A DNA stretch of 64,000 nt from Streptomyces sp. RB17 (GCF_009604455.1 NZ_WEGL01000002.1:1240001-1304000), one strand, 5' to 3'. Shown: positions 35,101-43,616, counted from the stretch's first letter. Program-made: numbers and translations. The notes: generated from the sequence alone by a model not told the origin.

Positions 35101-35740
35101 AGGCGTCGACGACGGTCGTGTCACCCCGCGGCACCAGCTTGATCAGCGGGCTCACCTCGTGCGAGCAGCTGACCTGCCGGTAGCCGACCGCACGGGCCGC
35201 CTCGGCGACGGCGGCCTCGTGGGTGGAATGGCGGTAGCCGTGCAGGAAAACGATCGCGGCGCTGCGGAAGCCGTCCGCGTACGCCGACTCCAGCGCCTCG
35301 CGCGCGGCGTCCAGGTCGAGCGGGCGGACGAGATCGCCGCGCGCGCCCACCCGTTCGTCCACCTCGATCACCCGGTCGTACAGGGCCTCGGGGAGCAGGA
35401 TGCGGCGGTCGAAGATGCGCGGGCGGTTCTGGTAGGCGATGCGCAGGGCGTCCCGGAAGCCCCGGGTGATGACCAGGACGGTCGGCTCGCCCGTGTGGGT
35501 CAACAGGGCGTTGGTGGCGACGGTGGTACCCATCTTCACCACCTCGATCCGGTCGGAGGGAATCGGTTCGTCAGCCTCCAGGCCCAGCACCAGCCGGATC
35601 CCGGCGACTGCCGCGTCCCGGTACGCCTCCGGCCGCTCCGAGAGCAGCTTGCGGCTGACCACCTCGGAGTCCGGTCTCACCGCCACGACGTCGGTGAAGG
35701 TTCCGCCACGGTCGATCCAGAACTGCCAGCGACCAGTCAT
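32120..35740 (-). CDS. 5-Oxoprolinase/N-methylhydantoinase, fused A and B subunits
   Basis: This 1206-residue cytosolic enzyme hydrolyses a cyclic amide (5-oxoproline or a hydantoin) with ATP. The HyuA part (about 1-700) starts with [20 protein letters not shown] and has the actin-like ATP motifs [12 protein letters not shown] and GPAGGVVGM. The HyuB part (about 720-1200) has [20 protein letters not shown] and [18 protein letters not shown]. Single-chain fusion and length match eukaryotic-type oxoprolinases and many actinobacterial copies. ATG 35740 begins the conserved N-terminus; upstream in-frame codons are not conserved. It is convergent with the TetR gene and apparently monocistronic. 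Confidence 0.95.
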   Translation of the reverse strand: MTGRWQFWIDRGGTFTDVVAVRPDSEVVSRKLLSERPEAYRDAAVAGIRLVLGLEADEPIPSDRIEVVKMGTTVATNALLTHTGEPTVLVITRGFRDALRIAYQNRPRIFDRRILLPEALYDRVIEVDERVGARGDLVRPLDLDAAREALESAYADGFRSAAIVFLHGYRHSTHEAAVAEAARAVGYRQVSCSHEVSPLIKLVPRGDTTVVDAYLSPILRRYVDQVAGELGGVRLMFMQSGGGLREAGSFRGKDAVLSGPAGGVVGMARAARRAGHTRAIGFDMGGTSTDVSHYAGEIERVLGTQVAGVRMRAPMTDIHTVAAGGGSVLHFDGMRYRVGPDSAGADPGPVCYRRGGPLTVTDANVMLGRIQPAFFPRVFGKNGDQPLDDATVRTRFTGLAEQTADATGQRRSPEEVAAGFLDIAVLNIANAVKKISVQRGRDITRYALVAFGGAGGQHACAVADRLGIDTVLVPPLAGVLSAYGIGMADAVALRERSVEAALDEPETAARVESVRAELEDHAHTQLREDGIPKTTVRTTARALLRYEGTDFSLPVPLGPAEDMRTDFAHDHRDRYGFTMDKPLVVEAIAVEATGSSGPATATTVALPPRTGTLEAAATVRMFTEGRWQPTRLYRREDIRSGDAVEGPAIIAEADGTTVVDPGWRAAADEHGDLVLTRSRPRPSRTAVGTTVDPVMLEVFNNLFMSVAEQMGVRLESTAHSVNIKERLDFSCALFAPDGNLIANAPHIPVHLGSMGESIKEVLRRNEGSIRPGDVYAINDPYHGGTHLPDITVVTPVFDEAGERLLFLVASRGHHAEIGGISPGSMPAFSSTIDEEGVLFDNWLLVRDGRFREEETRELLTTARYPSRAPDTNLADLRAQIAANEKGIHELRRIIDQFGLDVVHAYMGHVQDNAEECVRRIIATLEDGEHRYETDNGAVIRVALHVDRDNRSAVLDFTGTSPQQTGNLNAPTSVVLAAVLYVFRTLVADDIPLNSGCLKPLDVRIPDGSMLSPAHPAATVAGNVETSQAVTGALYAVLHAQAEGSGTMNNVSFGNDRHQYYETVASGSGAGEGFDGADAVQTHMTNSRLTDPEVLEWRYPVRVQGFRIRAGSGGAGRWHGGCGVERRIRFAEAMTVAVVSGHRRVPPYGMAGGEPGALGENLIEHADGRTRRLRGCDTADVTEGDVLVIRTPGGGGYGPADGTHPAR

Positions 35741-36320
35741 GAACCCATTGTGCGCCCCGGCCGGCCACCGGCCGCTCGGTGACAGGCCGGTCAGCGGGGC
35801 GCTCCACACCGGGCAGTTGATCCGCTCCACCGGCTCGATCACCGTCTCCCGGGCGCCGTACCATTCCACGTCGCCCCGCTACCACCAGCGCCAGCGTCCC
35901 GGCGTCCCGGCGTCCCGGCGTCGGCGAGCCTGGCTGCCAGGTCGGCCGCCGGCGGATCGGTCGGGGAACGCCGAGGCGTGGGTGACCGTACGGTCGCGGA
36001 CTACGACGCCGATGTCGACGATCTGCAGTGCCGTCCAGTTCGACGGCCATGTCGTCGACCGGCAGCTACACGAAGTCCGGGTCCGGCGGGGGAGTGGTGG
36101 CGGTCAGGTGGATGGCGTGGGCGACCACCGCGGGCACCTCGTCGGCGGTTGCCGGCTGGGCCCCTGCTTCGCCCTGCCTCCGTGTCGGGCTGTCGGATGG
36201 CTCGGCTTCATGGAACGCCGGAGCACGGCGTGTCCGTCCTCCGCCTGACGGGCATCGAAGATGGAGTCGAGGAACACCTCGATCGAGCGGGGTAGCGACC
36301 ATGGGGATGGGGATGTCGAG
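35741..36320. other. Intergenic region upstream of the oxoprolinase gene
   Basis: These 580 bases contain the oxoprolinase promoter region, a short tandem repeat (35894-35922) and minus-strand protein-like scraps such as EVPAVVAHAIHLTATTPPPD near 36070-36150. The scraps end in stops and have no starts. No intact gene is seen. Confidence 0.45.
35894..35922. repeat. Tandem 8-base repeat (GGCGTCCC)
   Basis: The unit GGCGTCCC occurs in nearly four consecutive copies, the first and last partial. It is a simple-sequence tract, likely prone to slippage, and useful as a strain marker. No function is evident. Confidence 0.75.
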
Positions 36321-36860
36321 ATGACCGCGGAAGCGCTGGCGATCTTGCGGGCGGCCGGAGCTGAACGGATCGAGCACCCGGGCGGAACACTGCTGGCGCA
36401 CCTGCAGCGAGTCAGCGCCCTTCTCGCCTCGTGGGGCGCCCGTTCGGCGCTGGTGTCGGCCGGACTGTGCCACGCGTTCTACGGGACCGACGGATTCCCG
36501 GTCGCGCTGCTGGACCTGGGGCGCCGGGCGGAACTGGTGGAGGCGATCGGCGCCGAGGCCGAAGCGCTCGTCCACTTCTACGCCTCCTGCGACCGCAAGC
36601 CCTCTTACCGGGCACTGGCCGATGACCAAGGCTTGTTCGTCGACCGGTTCACCGGCGCAGGGATCCGGCCAAGCCTGGCTGCGCGCCGCGACTTCGCCGA
36701 ACTCACGGCCGCCAACGAGCTGGACATCGCCGCGATCAGCCCGGAGGCCCGCGCCCGCCACGGCGCCGACCTGCTGGACCTTTTCACGCGTTGGCGGCCC
36801 CTGCTGTCCGAGCCGGCCTGGGCACACTGCCTCAGCGTGCTGCACCAGGCCGACCACTGA
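36321..36860 (+). CDS. DUF6817-like protein
   Basis: This 179-residue protein has a helical, HD-fold-like beginning: HPGGTLLAHLQRVSALLASW, then SALVSAGLCHAFYGTDGFPV and LVHFYASCDR. The recurring His residues recall metal-dependent HD-like hydrolases, and the set resembles the uncharacterised DUF6817 family. ATG 36321 follows a weak GGATG-type site; a start 20 codons upstream is possible but has low-complexity content. Neighbours do not suggest a pathway. Confidence 0.66.
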   Translation: MTAEALAILRAAGAERIEHPGGTLLAHLQRVSALLASWGARSALVSAGLCHAFYGTDGFPVALLDLGRRAELVEAIGAEAEALVHFYASCDRKPSYRALADDQGLFVDRFTGAGIRPSLAARRDFAELTAANELDIAAISPEARARHGADLLDLFTRWRPLLSEPAWAHCLSVLHQADH

Positions 36861-37164
36861 CCGTCCATGCCGGCGCCGCCTGCCTGGCGAAGATTCAACA
36901 GGGCAGGCCATCCGATCGAGTTCATCCTGGAGAGCCTGACCGTCTTCGACGACGAGTTGATGGAATTCCTCGTCAGCGCCGGTCAGGCGGTGCAGGCGTG
37001 TGCTGTGTGGGCACGGGTCCGTGAACTCACACTGAGCCAGGCCCTGGCCTGCCACGGGGAGTGCTGCAGCTGGTTGATCGTCCGCTCGACTTCGTCCGGG
37101 GTGGCGTGAAGGAAGGACAACTGGCACAGCCCAGTCCCACAGCAGGGGCGGCGAGGAGCTCCGC
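36861..37164. other. Intergenic region without a recognised gene
   Basis: About 300 bases. A plus-strand frame near 36920-37080 (FILESLTVFDDELMEFLVSA) is weakly protein-like but has no start signal or family match. It may be a scrap of a lost gene. Confidence 0.4.
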
Positions 37165-37614
37165 ATGAACCATCAGGACGTCGATGCCGCCGTGGCAGAG
37201 ATGCTGCGAGTACTCAGCCCCCACACCGAGCAGGACTGGACGGTGCCGGCGGGCCCGCTCGAATGGACCTGCTGGCAAACAGCAGCGCACATCGGCCACG
37301 ACCTGCCGGCCTACGCGGGGCAACTGGCCGCACAGCCCGCCGACGCCTATCTTCCCCTCGACTTGAGCGTCCGCCCCACCGCCTCCCCCGCTCAGGTACT
37401 CCAGGCCGTCATCGCTTGCGGCCGGCTGCTCAGCAACGCCCTGGCCGCAGTCAGTCCAACGCTGCGTGCCTGGCACTGGGGTCCGTGTGACCCCGAAGGG
37501 TTCGCGGCGATGGGCGTCGCCGAAATCCTGCTGCACACCCACGACATCACCCAGGGACTGTCCGTGGACCGGCTACCGTCGCATACGGCATTGCCGCTGT
37601 GTGAAGATCACGCC
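37165..37614 (+). pseudogene. Truncated DinB-like mycothiol-dependent (maleylpyruvate isomerase-type) protein, fused in frame to TerD
   Basis: The first about 145 residues match the N-terminal DinB-fold domain of the actinobacterial maleylpyruvate isomerase/mycothiol-transferase group. They contain [40 protein letters not shown] and [13 protein letters not shown]. Metal-ligand histidines are visible in AHIGHD and LLHTHD. The C-terminal domain is missing: the frame runs without a stop into the start codon of a TerD gene at 37615. The chimera looks like a deletion product. The N-terminal part could still fold. Confidence 0.6.
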
Positions 37615-38846
37615 ATGACCCAGATGCCCAAGGGCGGCAATCTGCCCGTGCCCGCAGAAGCCCTCCAGGTGGTCGTGACATGGGGGCACGGCCCCGGTGT
37701 GCCGGACGTTGACGTCTCCGCGCTGCTGCTGGACGGGACAGGCCGCGTCCGCTCCGACGCCGACTTCGTGTTCTGCAACCAGCCTGTGCACGCCTCCGGC
37801 GCAGTGCGCCATCTGGGCAAGACGCAGGACGTGGGCGGAGGGGCCGGCGACCGGCTGTGGCTCGACCTGGCGGCCGTGGAGGCGGACGTCGACCGTGTCG
37901 TGGTCGCGGCCTCCGCCGACGGGGGCACCTTCGGCCGAATACCCGAGCTGGGCGTCCGGGTGGAGCTGCCGAGCGGACAGCTGGTCGCCTTCTTCGCGAT
38001 CGGCGACGCGACGACGGAGACGGCGTTCGTCTTCGGCGAGTTCTACCGCAGGAGCGGCGGCTGGAAATTCCGCGCGGTGGGGCAGGGCTACGACTCGGGA
38101 CTTGCCGGGCTCGCCACGGACTTCGGGATCTCCGTGGACGACCAGCCGGCACAGCCGATGGGGCAGGCCCCGGTGTCGTACGCGGCACGCGCGTCCATGG
38201 CTGATGCCGTGCCGGTACCCATGCCCGTCGCCGACGTCGCGGCTGCCGTGGAGGCCGATCCGGCTGCGCAGCCGGCGGCCGAGCTGGCCATGACCTTCCG
38301 CCGTGCGTCCAGCAGGGCAGGGGCAAGCAGCGTGTCACCTGCCCGACGTCCCTGCCGTCGGGCCGCCGCGTGCTCGTCGAGATCGAGTGCCGCGACAGCA
38401 TTTCGGTACATGTGGATACCTGCGACGCCTACGGGCGCAGCGACCGGGACCTGCTGTCCTCCTACGAGGACGAGGTCCATGGTCGTACGGTCGCCCCCGT
38501 CCCCGAGGACCGCCCGCTGTCGCTCCTCGTTCGCGCGGACACACCCTGGACCCTGCGGGTACTGCCGCTCGGTCACGCCCGCCGGCTGACGCACACCGTC
38601 GACGGCAGAGGGCCCGACCTGCTGGCGTACGACGGACCAGCGGGTGTGCTGTCCTTCGCACACAACGGCATGAGCAACTTCGCCGTCTGGCACCACATCC
38701 GGTCGACCGACCCCGACCGGCCGCAGGACGTCGAGGAACTGCTCGTCAATGAAGTCGGACGGGTCGATGTCCTCGCTCCCGTGCATGTCCCGGGGCTGCT
38801 GCGCATCGAGGCCGACGGCCCGTGGCGGATCGGAGTCGGTGGGTGA
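37615..38846 (+). pseudogene. TerD-family stress protein with a frameshift
   Basis: From [20 protein letters not shown] the frame gives a full TerD domain ([53 protein letters not shown]) with the Asp-rich calcium-binding sites of the family. Near 38311 the frame breaks: TFRRAS should continue [15 protein letters not shown] in another frame, which then runs to 38846 through a second conserved domain. A single-base change at GCGTCCAGCAGG explains this. TerD proteins bind calcium and are linked to tellurite and stress responses. A sequencing error must be excluded before calling it dead. Confidence 0.75.
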
Positions 38847-39040
38847 GGCGGCGGCTTGGACGGCGTCTGGTCTTCTGGCCATGAAGACGTCGCAGCGGTC
38901 GCCGCTCGACCGTACGCCCCTTTTCCGCTCTGGCATCCCCTGCCGCCCGCAGCAGCCGTAGCGCCCGGGCGGACGGGGTGTTCATGCCGGTCGTAGGGCG
39001 TGGTTCCGGCTGACGGCGTCCGAACGCCCATGCGTCACTG

Positions 39041-39379
39041 TCATTGGATGGTCCAGCCCACGCTGCCGACCCCGGTGCTGTAGAAGGCGCAGGAGCCGGT
39101 GGATTCGCTGTACTGGCCCGGGCTCAGCGTGACCCAGTTGCCCGAGACGTCCGGGGCCCAGCCGCAGACGATCTCGGCGCGGAACGTGACGGTGTGGTCG
39201 GTGTTGTTCGTGCAGCCCGCGATGCCGACGTCCGGGTCGTTGTTGTGCACCCAGCCGTCGCAGTCGACGGTCCCCTGAGCAGCGGCCTGCGCCGGAACCG
39301 CCACACCGGCGACGGTAAGGGCCACGGCCGAGACCGCGGTGGCCAGGCCGGCTGCAAGGATGCGCTTCCTGCTGTGCAT
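39041..39379 (-). CDS. Small secreted Cys-containing protein
   Basis: This 112-residue protein has a classical signal peptide (MHSRKRILAAGLATAVSAVA, cleavage after AQA near 33). The mature part of about 78 residues is Asn/Thr/Gly-rich with four cysteines (VDCDGW, AGCTNN, IVCGWA, GSCAFY) that probably form two disulfides. The Thr/Asn pattern suggests a compact beta fold. No family is recognised. It may be a wall or extracellular factor. Confidence 0.86.
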   Translation of the reverse strand: MHSRKRILAAGLATAVSAVALTVAGVAVPAQAAAQGTVDCDGWVHNNDPDVGIAGCTNNTDHTVTFRAEIVCGWAPDVSGNWVTLSPGQYSESTGSCAFYSTGVGSVGWTIQ

Positions 39380-39758
39380 GTGTACCCCCGTGAGATCGAG
39401 TTGCTGTCTTCTTGTCACCAGTGAAGAGCACCGGTGGCGAGGGGGGAACCTGAGACATCCGAGGGTGCACCGGCAACGACCGGCCCTCGACGGTGCTCCG
39501 GCAGAGCGTGCGGTGAGTAGGGCCTGGACGATGGGTGCGGGCGTGGACCCGGTGGCTTCATTCACCTCAAGTAGCAGCATGCACCTGGCTGTTGGCCGAC
39601 GTCTGCGATCGTGAGGCGGCTCGCGGATGTTCACGGTGGGGCGCGGGTCCATCAGTCGGCGGCCGGGATGATGAGGGACGGGCTGTCACCCGAGCGATCA
39701 CCTCGGCCGCCTGACCTCGATGAGCCAGACAGGCTGGAGACCTGGTCGGCTCCTTCCG
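39380..39758. other. Intergenic region
   Basis: These 379 bases lie between the IF-1 paralogue and the secreted-protein gene, both on the minus strand. No frame with family resemblance and no clear hairpin were seen. The promoter of the secreted-protein gene is presumably in the part next to 39379. Confidence 0.45.
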
Positions 39759-39983
39759 CTACGACCGGTACCGGTAGCGGATCCGGCCGCGGGTGAGGTC
39801 GTAGGGGCTGAGTTCCACGAGCACCCGGTCGTACGGGAGGATCCTGATGTAGTTCTTCCGGATCTTCCCGCTGATGTGGGCGAGCACTGTGTGCCCGTTC
39901 TGGAGCTCCACCTTGAAGGTGGCGTTGCGCAGGCACTCGATGACGGTGCCTTCGACTTCTACGCCCCCTGCTGTCTTTGTCAT
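39759..39983 (-). CDS. infA: Translation initiation factor IF-1 (accessory copy)
   Basis: This is a complete 74-residue OB-fold protein. [40 protein letters not shown] and [20 protein letters not shown] are diagnostic of IF-1, which binds the ribosomal A site with IF-2 and IF-3 during initiation. It is not in the ribosomal-protein cluster where the main infA lies; its neighbour is a GNAT acetyltransferase 121 bases upstream on the same strand. It is therefore likely a second, conditionally used IF-1. The shared candidate promoter at 41048-41086 suggests expression during ribosome stress. Confidence 0.95.
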   Translation of the reverse strand: MTKTAGGVEVEGTVIECLRNATFKVELQNGHTVLAHISGKIRKNYIRILPYDRVLVELSPYDLTRGRIRYRYRS

Positions 39984-40104
39984 GGTCTCTCACTTCTCCC
40001 GTGCTGTGACGGCGTATCGATTGGAAACGAATGTGGTGCGCGGTCGGGCGCGGTGCCATCTGCCGATGGCCGTGAACCGCCAACCCGTGGACGACGGCGG
40101 AGCG

Positions 40105-40902
40105 TCAGCGGCGGACGAGTTCCAGGGTGCCGGCCGCGCGCCGGGCACCGATGCTCTCGAACAGGGCGGTAGCCGCCGCGTTGGACTCGTTCACCTCGGC
40201 CCATGCCGACGCGGTCCCGGACCGGTGCAGCGCACCCAGCGCGTGGGCCAGCAGCGCCCGGGCGATACCCCGGCGGTGCCGGTCGGCCCGGACGGCGATC
40301 AGCCCGATCCGTGGCTGTCGGGTCAGCGGCGCCACTCGGACCAGTCCGACGTACTGGTCCATGTGCCGAGCCACCGCGTACTTCGACGGATCGAGTACGG
40401 TGGTCCCCGCCGGGCGGGGCAGCACCTCGGCCGGCATCGTCTGCCATCCGACGGTCGCCTCGACCTCGTCGCGGACGATGCGGTCCAGGGCGCGCAGCGG
40501 TTCCTCCTCCGCCTCACCGGCGGGCACGATCGTCACGCCTGACGGGGGCCGTACCGAGCCCAGCCCGGTGAGCTGCGGGTCGGTGGGCACGAGATAGCCC
40601 CACTCGCGGCGTGCGGCGGCGAAGCCGGCCCGCTCCCAGGCGGACCTCGAGTCGTGGTCGGCCTCGTCGACGACGGTGTACAGCGGTGTCGGCAGGTCCG
40701 TCAGCATCGCGTCGGCGATGCGGTCGAAGACCGCGCCGTGCCACGCGTCGATGCTGATGAAGATCCGTCCGTCGGGTCGGCGTGAAGAGTCGCCGCGGCC
40801 GACCGTCCGGTTGTCCTCCACGGCGTGCCACTGCATGTCCGCAACCCGCGTGACCACCACCGCGTGGTTGTTCCTGCCCGAAGTGGAATGCACAAAGTTC
40901 AT
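40105..40902 (-). CDS. GNAT-family N-acetyltransferase
   Basis: This 265-residue protein has two GNAT-like halves. The C-terminal one has the acetyl-CoA motif RADRHRRGIARALLAHALGA and the conserved NESNAAATALFESIGAR. The N-terminal half (DGRIFISIDAWHGAVFDRIA) is more diverged. Acetyltransferases of this type modify drugs, peptides or ribosomal proteins. GAGAGG lies 8 bases before ATG 40902. A likely 17-codon leader peptide ends 53 bases upstream, and an IF-1 gene follows, which favours a link to translation or to ribosome-targeting antibiotics. The substrate is unknown. Confidence 0.9.
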   Translation of the reverse strand: MNFVHSTSGRNNHAVVVTRVADMQWHAVEDNRTVGRGDSSRRPDGRIFISIDAWHGAVFDRIADAMLTDLPTPLYTVVDEADHDSRSAWERAGFAAARREWGYLVPTDPQLTGLGSVRPPSGVTIVPAGEAEEEPLRALDRIVRDEVEATVGWQTMPAEVLPRPAGTTVLDPSKYAVARHMDQYVGLVRVAPLTRQPRIGLIAVRADRHRRGIARALLAHALGALHRSGTASAWAEVNESNAAATALFESIGARRAAGTLELVRR

Positions 40903-40955
40903 AGGTCTTGCCTCTCAGGAGTGCCTTGTCCGAGGCGCTCCCGGCGACACCTACG

Positions 40956-41009
40956 TCAATCGCCCACCGTGACGAAAAGGGGGAGCACCCACCCGGATAC
41001 AGCCTTCAT
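40956..41009 (-). CDS. Candidate leader peptide upstream of GNAT and IF-1 genes
   Basis: A 17-codon frame encodes MKAVSGWVLPLFVTVGD. It is preceded by the very strong ribosome site GAGGAGGTGAG 5 bases before the ATG, which is better than that of most full genes here. It ends 53 bases before the GNAT start. Between them GGAGCGCCT and AGGCACTCC can form a 9 bp stem with one mismatch, close to the GNAT ribosome site. This layout matches translational or transcriptional attenuators that sense drug-stalled ribosomes. The coding status and mechanism are inferred. Confidence 0.6.
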   Translation of the reverse strand: MKAVSGWVLPLFVTVGD

Positions 41010-41047
41010 GGGTCTCACCTCCTCGCGTTTCTCTCACGGCTGCCCAG

Positions 41048-41086
41048 ACGGTACCAGCGGGGATCGGCCGGCCCAACTCATTTAAT
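41048..41086 (-). promoter_or_regulatory. Candidate WhiB7/WblC-type promoter
   Basis: On the minus strand the order is ATTAAAT, GAG, TTGGGC (-35), a 17-base spacer and TACCGT (-10), about 39 bases before the leader-peptide ATG. WhiB7/WblC promoters are defined by an AT-rich run just upstream of a TTG-type -35 element. The downstream genes (GNAT, IF-1) fit the antibiotic-resistance and translation content of that regulon. A match at one site is suggestive only. Confidence 0.5.
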
Positions 41087-41176
41087 GCGGACTGGCGATC
41101 ATCGATCGCGTCGATCACCTGACGATGCCTGGTCCGCCTGCGCCTGGACGCCGCCGGCCCGAGGACAGCCCCTGCG

Positions 41177-41554
41177 TCAGTGACCGACCAGACAGAACGG
41201 ATGACCAGCGGGGTCGGCATATATCCGCCAACTCCGTTCGTCCGCACCGTCGTCCAGCACCCTGGCGCCCCGGGCCAACGCCTGTTCTTGAGCACGGTCC
41301 AGGTCGGCGACACCGAAATCCAGGTGGAACTGCTGTGGTCGGCTCGGGTCCGGCCACCGCGGCGGCTCGTACTCCGCTGTTCGCTGGAAGGCCAGAACGA
41401 GGCCGGAGGGCGTGTGCAACGTGGCCCAGTCCTCGCTGAGAGCCCACCGCCGATCCGGCTGGTTGACGGTACCCCCGAGGAGCGACTGGTAGAACTCGGC
41501 GAGTTCACCGGGGTCGGAGCAGTCCAGCACCACGCACTGCAGATCAGCGATCAT
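41177..41554 (-). CDS. VOC-family glyoxalase-like protein
   Basis: This 125-residue single-chain VOC protein begins MIADLQCVVLDCSDPGELAE and ends DERSWRIYADPAGHPFCLVG, matching the Glyoxalase_6-type subfamily common in actinobacteria. The conserved DPAGHPFCL end and QQFHLDFGVADLDRA region are present. Such proteins act as small isomerases, lyases or resistance proteins, but most are uncharacterised. ATG 41554 begins the conserved strand; the upstream 21 codons are not conserved. Confidence 0.9.
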   Translation of the reverse strand: MIADLQCVVLDCSDPGELAEFYQSLLGGTVNQPDRRWALSEDWATLHTPSGLVLAFQRTAEYEPPRWPDPSRPQQFHLDFGVADLDRAQEQALARGARVLDDGADERSWRIYADPAGHPFCLVGH

Positions 41555-41620
41555 GTGCGTAGATCCTAGGTGGCTGTCCGCGGACTCGACCACTCCCAAC
41601 TGAGATTGCCGAGGCACGTC

Positions 41621-41791
41621 CTAGTCGACAGCGGGCTTGCGGCGCGGGGCCGGCCAGGCCGAGGGCGACGCCACACGCACCGTTCTGCGGTGCACGTCGT
41701 ACTTGCGGGCCAGGGCCCGGATCGACAGTCCTTCGGTCCGCGAGTTCCGGCGGATTGCCGCGAAGAGATCGGCTTTGGACGTCGGCCGCAT
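41621..41791 (-). mobile_element. IS21-type transposase (IstA) N-terminal remnant
   Basis: A 56-residue frame reads MRPTSKADLFAAIRRNSRTE, then GLSIRALARKYDVHRRTVRV and SAWPAPRRKPAVD. This is the first HTH of IS21-family IstA proteins (SxRALARKYGVxxRTVRxAL). The catalytic DDE domain and IstB are absent. It marks a past insertion and later deletion. Confidence 0.6.
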
Positions 41792-41982
41792 CGGCGCCCC
41801 CTCACAGCCGGAAGCGCATCGATCCTCACACCGTAAGAGGGACGGTGCGGCCAACACTCCCTCAGATCAACTTGCTGCCGACGCCGGTGGAGCCATTGCT
41901 GATCGAGTGTGAAATCCCCACCCCAGAAGCGGTCATGTGGCGCCCGGTTCGCTGCCTCGCAGATCGGAGGTGCCCCGTCGGG

Positions 41983-42441
41983 CTATCGATCGCCCACCGG
42001 GCCGAGGGCCTGGGGATTGAGTGCGCCCAGCATGCGTTGCAGATGGGCGCGCACCTCTTCCCGCTCCTCCGGCCGGAACGGTTCCAGAGCCTCCCGTTCG
42101 CACGGATCGACAGCTCGCTCACCGCTTAGTGCCAGCGCCTCGCCCGAGGGCGTGACGGAGATCTCGATGATCTTCCGATGTGTGGGGTGGGGATGGCGCT
42201 CCACGAGGTCGCGCTCCAGCAGGTGCTGTACAGCGGTGCCCATCGACTGGGCGGTCACACCGCAGCGGCGTGCGAGTTCTGCACCGGACAGCGCGCCGTC
42301 CAGGCTCAGCCGCACCAGGGCGCTGTACTGCGCCTGCGTCAGCCCCAAGGGGCGCAGTGCCTGCTCGAGGCGCTGCGCGTAGGCATGGGACAGCTGCCAG
42401 AGCAGATAGCCGATACGGCCGCTTGGATCGTACAACTCCAC
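41983..42441 (-). CDS. MarR-family transcriptional regulator
   Basis: This 152-residue protein has the MarR winged helix: SGAELARRCGVTAQSMGTAV as recognition helix and VERHPHPTHRKIIEISVTPS as wing. The start is GTG at 42441. It is divergent from the membrane protein at 42519-43616, with 77 bases between start codons. A nested perfect palindrome at 42470-42501 fills the middle, the natural binding site for a MarR dimer that represses both genes. The ligand is unknown, but such pairs commonly control drug export. Confidence 0.92.
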   Translation of the reverse strand: MELYDPSGRIGYLLWQLSHAYAQRLEQALRPLGLTQAQYSALVRLSLDGALSGAELARRCGVTAQSMGTAVQHLLERDLVERHPHPTHRKIIEISVTPSGEALALSGERAVDPCEREALEPFRPEEREEVRAHLQRMLGALNPQALGPVGDR

Positions 42442-42469
42442 CGCTGCCTCCCATCTCCGTATCCCTATA

Positions 42470-42501
42470 GTATCAGGTACCTTATATAAGGCAACTGATA
42501 C
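42470..42501. promoter_or_regulatory. Nested palindromic operator between marR and exporter genes
   Basis: GTATCAG (42470-42476) and CTGATAC (42495-42501) are exact inverted halves. At the same centre (42485.5) lies the 12 bp perfect palindrome CCTTATATAAGG. The region is much richer in A/T than its surroundings and probably overlaps promoter elements of both divergent genes. This is the best-defined operator in the window. Confidence 0.8.
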
Positions 42502-42518
42502 ATCGGAGAGGCATAGCC

Positions 42519-43616
42519 ATGCGCAATGCTGAGCCCACGAGCCAGGACTCCATCTCGGACACCGGCGTGAGCGGAGCTCGCCACCGCCACCGTCCGGGTC
42601 CGCAGACCGACGCTCCTCGCGTCCGTCCGGGTCTGACCGGCCCCAAGGCGGTGCTCCAGCCCGTGATCACCGTGCTGGCCATCGGCCTCGCCTTCGTCAG
42701 CGTCTTCCTCGCCGCCTTCCACACGCCTCAGGCACACAGGCTTCCGGTTGCCGTCGCCGCGTCCGATCAGAGCGCCGCGTTCTTCGACGTCCGTTTGCAG
42801 CGCATGGCCCCGGACGCCTTCCAGGTCGAGCGCTACGCCGACGACGCCTCAGCCCGGTGGGCGGTCGAGCATCGTCAGGCCTACGCCGCGCTGCTGGCCG
42901 ACGGCAGCAAACCCGAAATCGTGTACGCAGGCGCGAACGGTCCCGCGGTGTCCGCGCTGGTGGCGTCACTCGGCGGGTCGTGCACCTCACACTGTCGGCA
43001 GCCGGGGGAGAAGCTGCCCGTGATCGACATCCTGCCGCTCTCGCCCGGGGACAGCCGGGGGCTGTCGATCTTCTACGCGTCGTTCGGGCTGGTGCTCGCG
43101 GGCTTTCTCTTCGGCCAGATGACGTACCAGGTGGCGCCGCGCCTCTCCTTCGGGGAGCGCATCAGCAGTCTGGCGCTGCTCGCCGTCGTCGGTGGGCTGG
43201 CCTCAGCGATCATCGCGCACACGGGTTTCGACGCCATACCCGGCTCCTTTCTCGGCCTCGCCGGAGTCGTGGCCCTGATGGCGGGAGCCATGGGAGCTGC
43301 CACCGTGCTGCTGATCCGGATCTTCGGCGCGATCGGAGTGCCGCTCGCGGCGATCTTGATGCTCGTGACGGGGAATGTGACCAGTGGCGGTGTGCTCCCG
43401 CCCAAGTTCCTGCCCGGCTGGCTTGAACCCCTGACCGCGGTGATGCCCATGGGGGTCGGGGTGCGCGCACTGGGCGGGCTCGCCTATTTCCATCACGACG
43501 GGCTGATCCGAGGCGTGGTGGTGCTTTCGTCGTGGATCTTCGTGTGCGTCGCGGCGCTCTTCCTCCTGGACCGGATCGCGGCCTCGGCAGCGATCGTCCA
43601 CGCCGCCCAGCGCTGA
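42519..43616 (+). CDS. ABC-2/YhgE-like membrane protein, probable exporter component
   Basis: This 365-residue protein has one N-terminal helix (VITVLAIGLAFVSVFLAAFH), a large extracytoplasmic loop (about 70-175) and then about five helices (IFYASFGLVLAGFLFGQMTY, LALLAVVGGLASAIIAHTGF, AGVVALMAGAMGAATVLLIR). This layout matches the DUF3533/ABC-2-type permease group, which includes SNG1-like and phage-infection-like proteins. No ATPase gene is adjacent. CGGAGAGG lies before ATG 42519. Control by the divergent MarR is strongly implied by the shared palindrome, and a role in efflux or envelope stress is inferred. Confidence 0.85.
   Translation: MRNAEPTSQDSISDTGVSGARHRHRPGPQTDAPRVRPGLTGPKAVLQPVITVLAIGLAFVSVFLAAFHTPQAHRLPVAVAASDQSAAFFDVRLQRMAPDAFQVERYADDASARWAVEHRQAYAALLADGSKPEIVYAGANGPAVSALVASLGGSCTSHCRQPGEKLPVIDILPLSPGDSRGLSIFYASFGLVLAGFLFGQMTYQVAPRLSFGERISSLALLAVVGGLASAIIAHTGFDAIPGSFLGLAGVVALMAGAMGAATVLLIRIFGAIGVPLAAILMLVTGNVTSGGVLPPKFLPGWLEPLTAVMPMGVGVRALGGLAYFHHDGLIRGVVVLSSWIFVCVAALFLLDRIAASAAIVHAAQR

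Noticed and set aside
32909..35782. A 957-residue open frame on the plus strand.
   Set aside because: It lies opposite the oxoprolinase gene, has Val/Gly/Arg-rich low-information content and no domain motifs. It is the usual antisense shadow of a high-GC gene.
36867..37109. An 80-residue plus-strand frame with FILESLTVFDDELMEFLVSA.
   Set aside because: It has no start signal and no family, and sits in a short gap between two genes. It was treated as a possible scrap.
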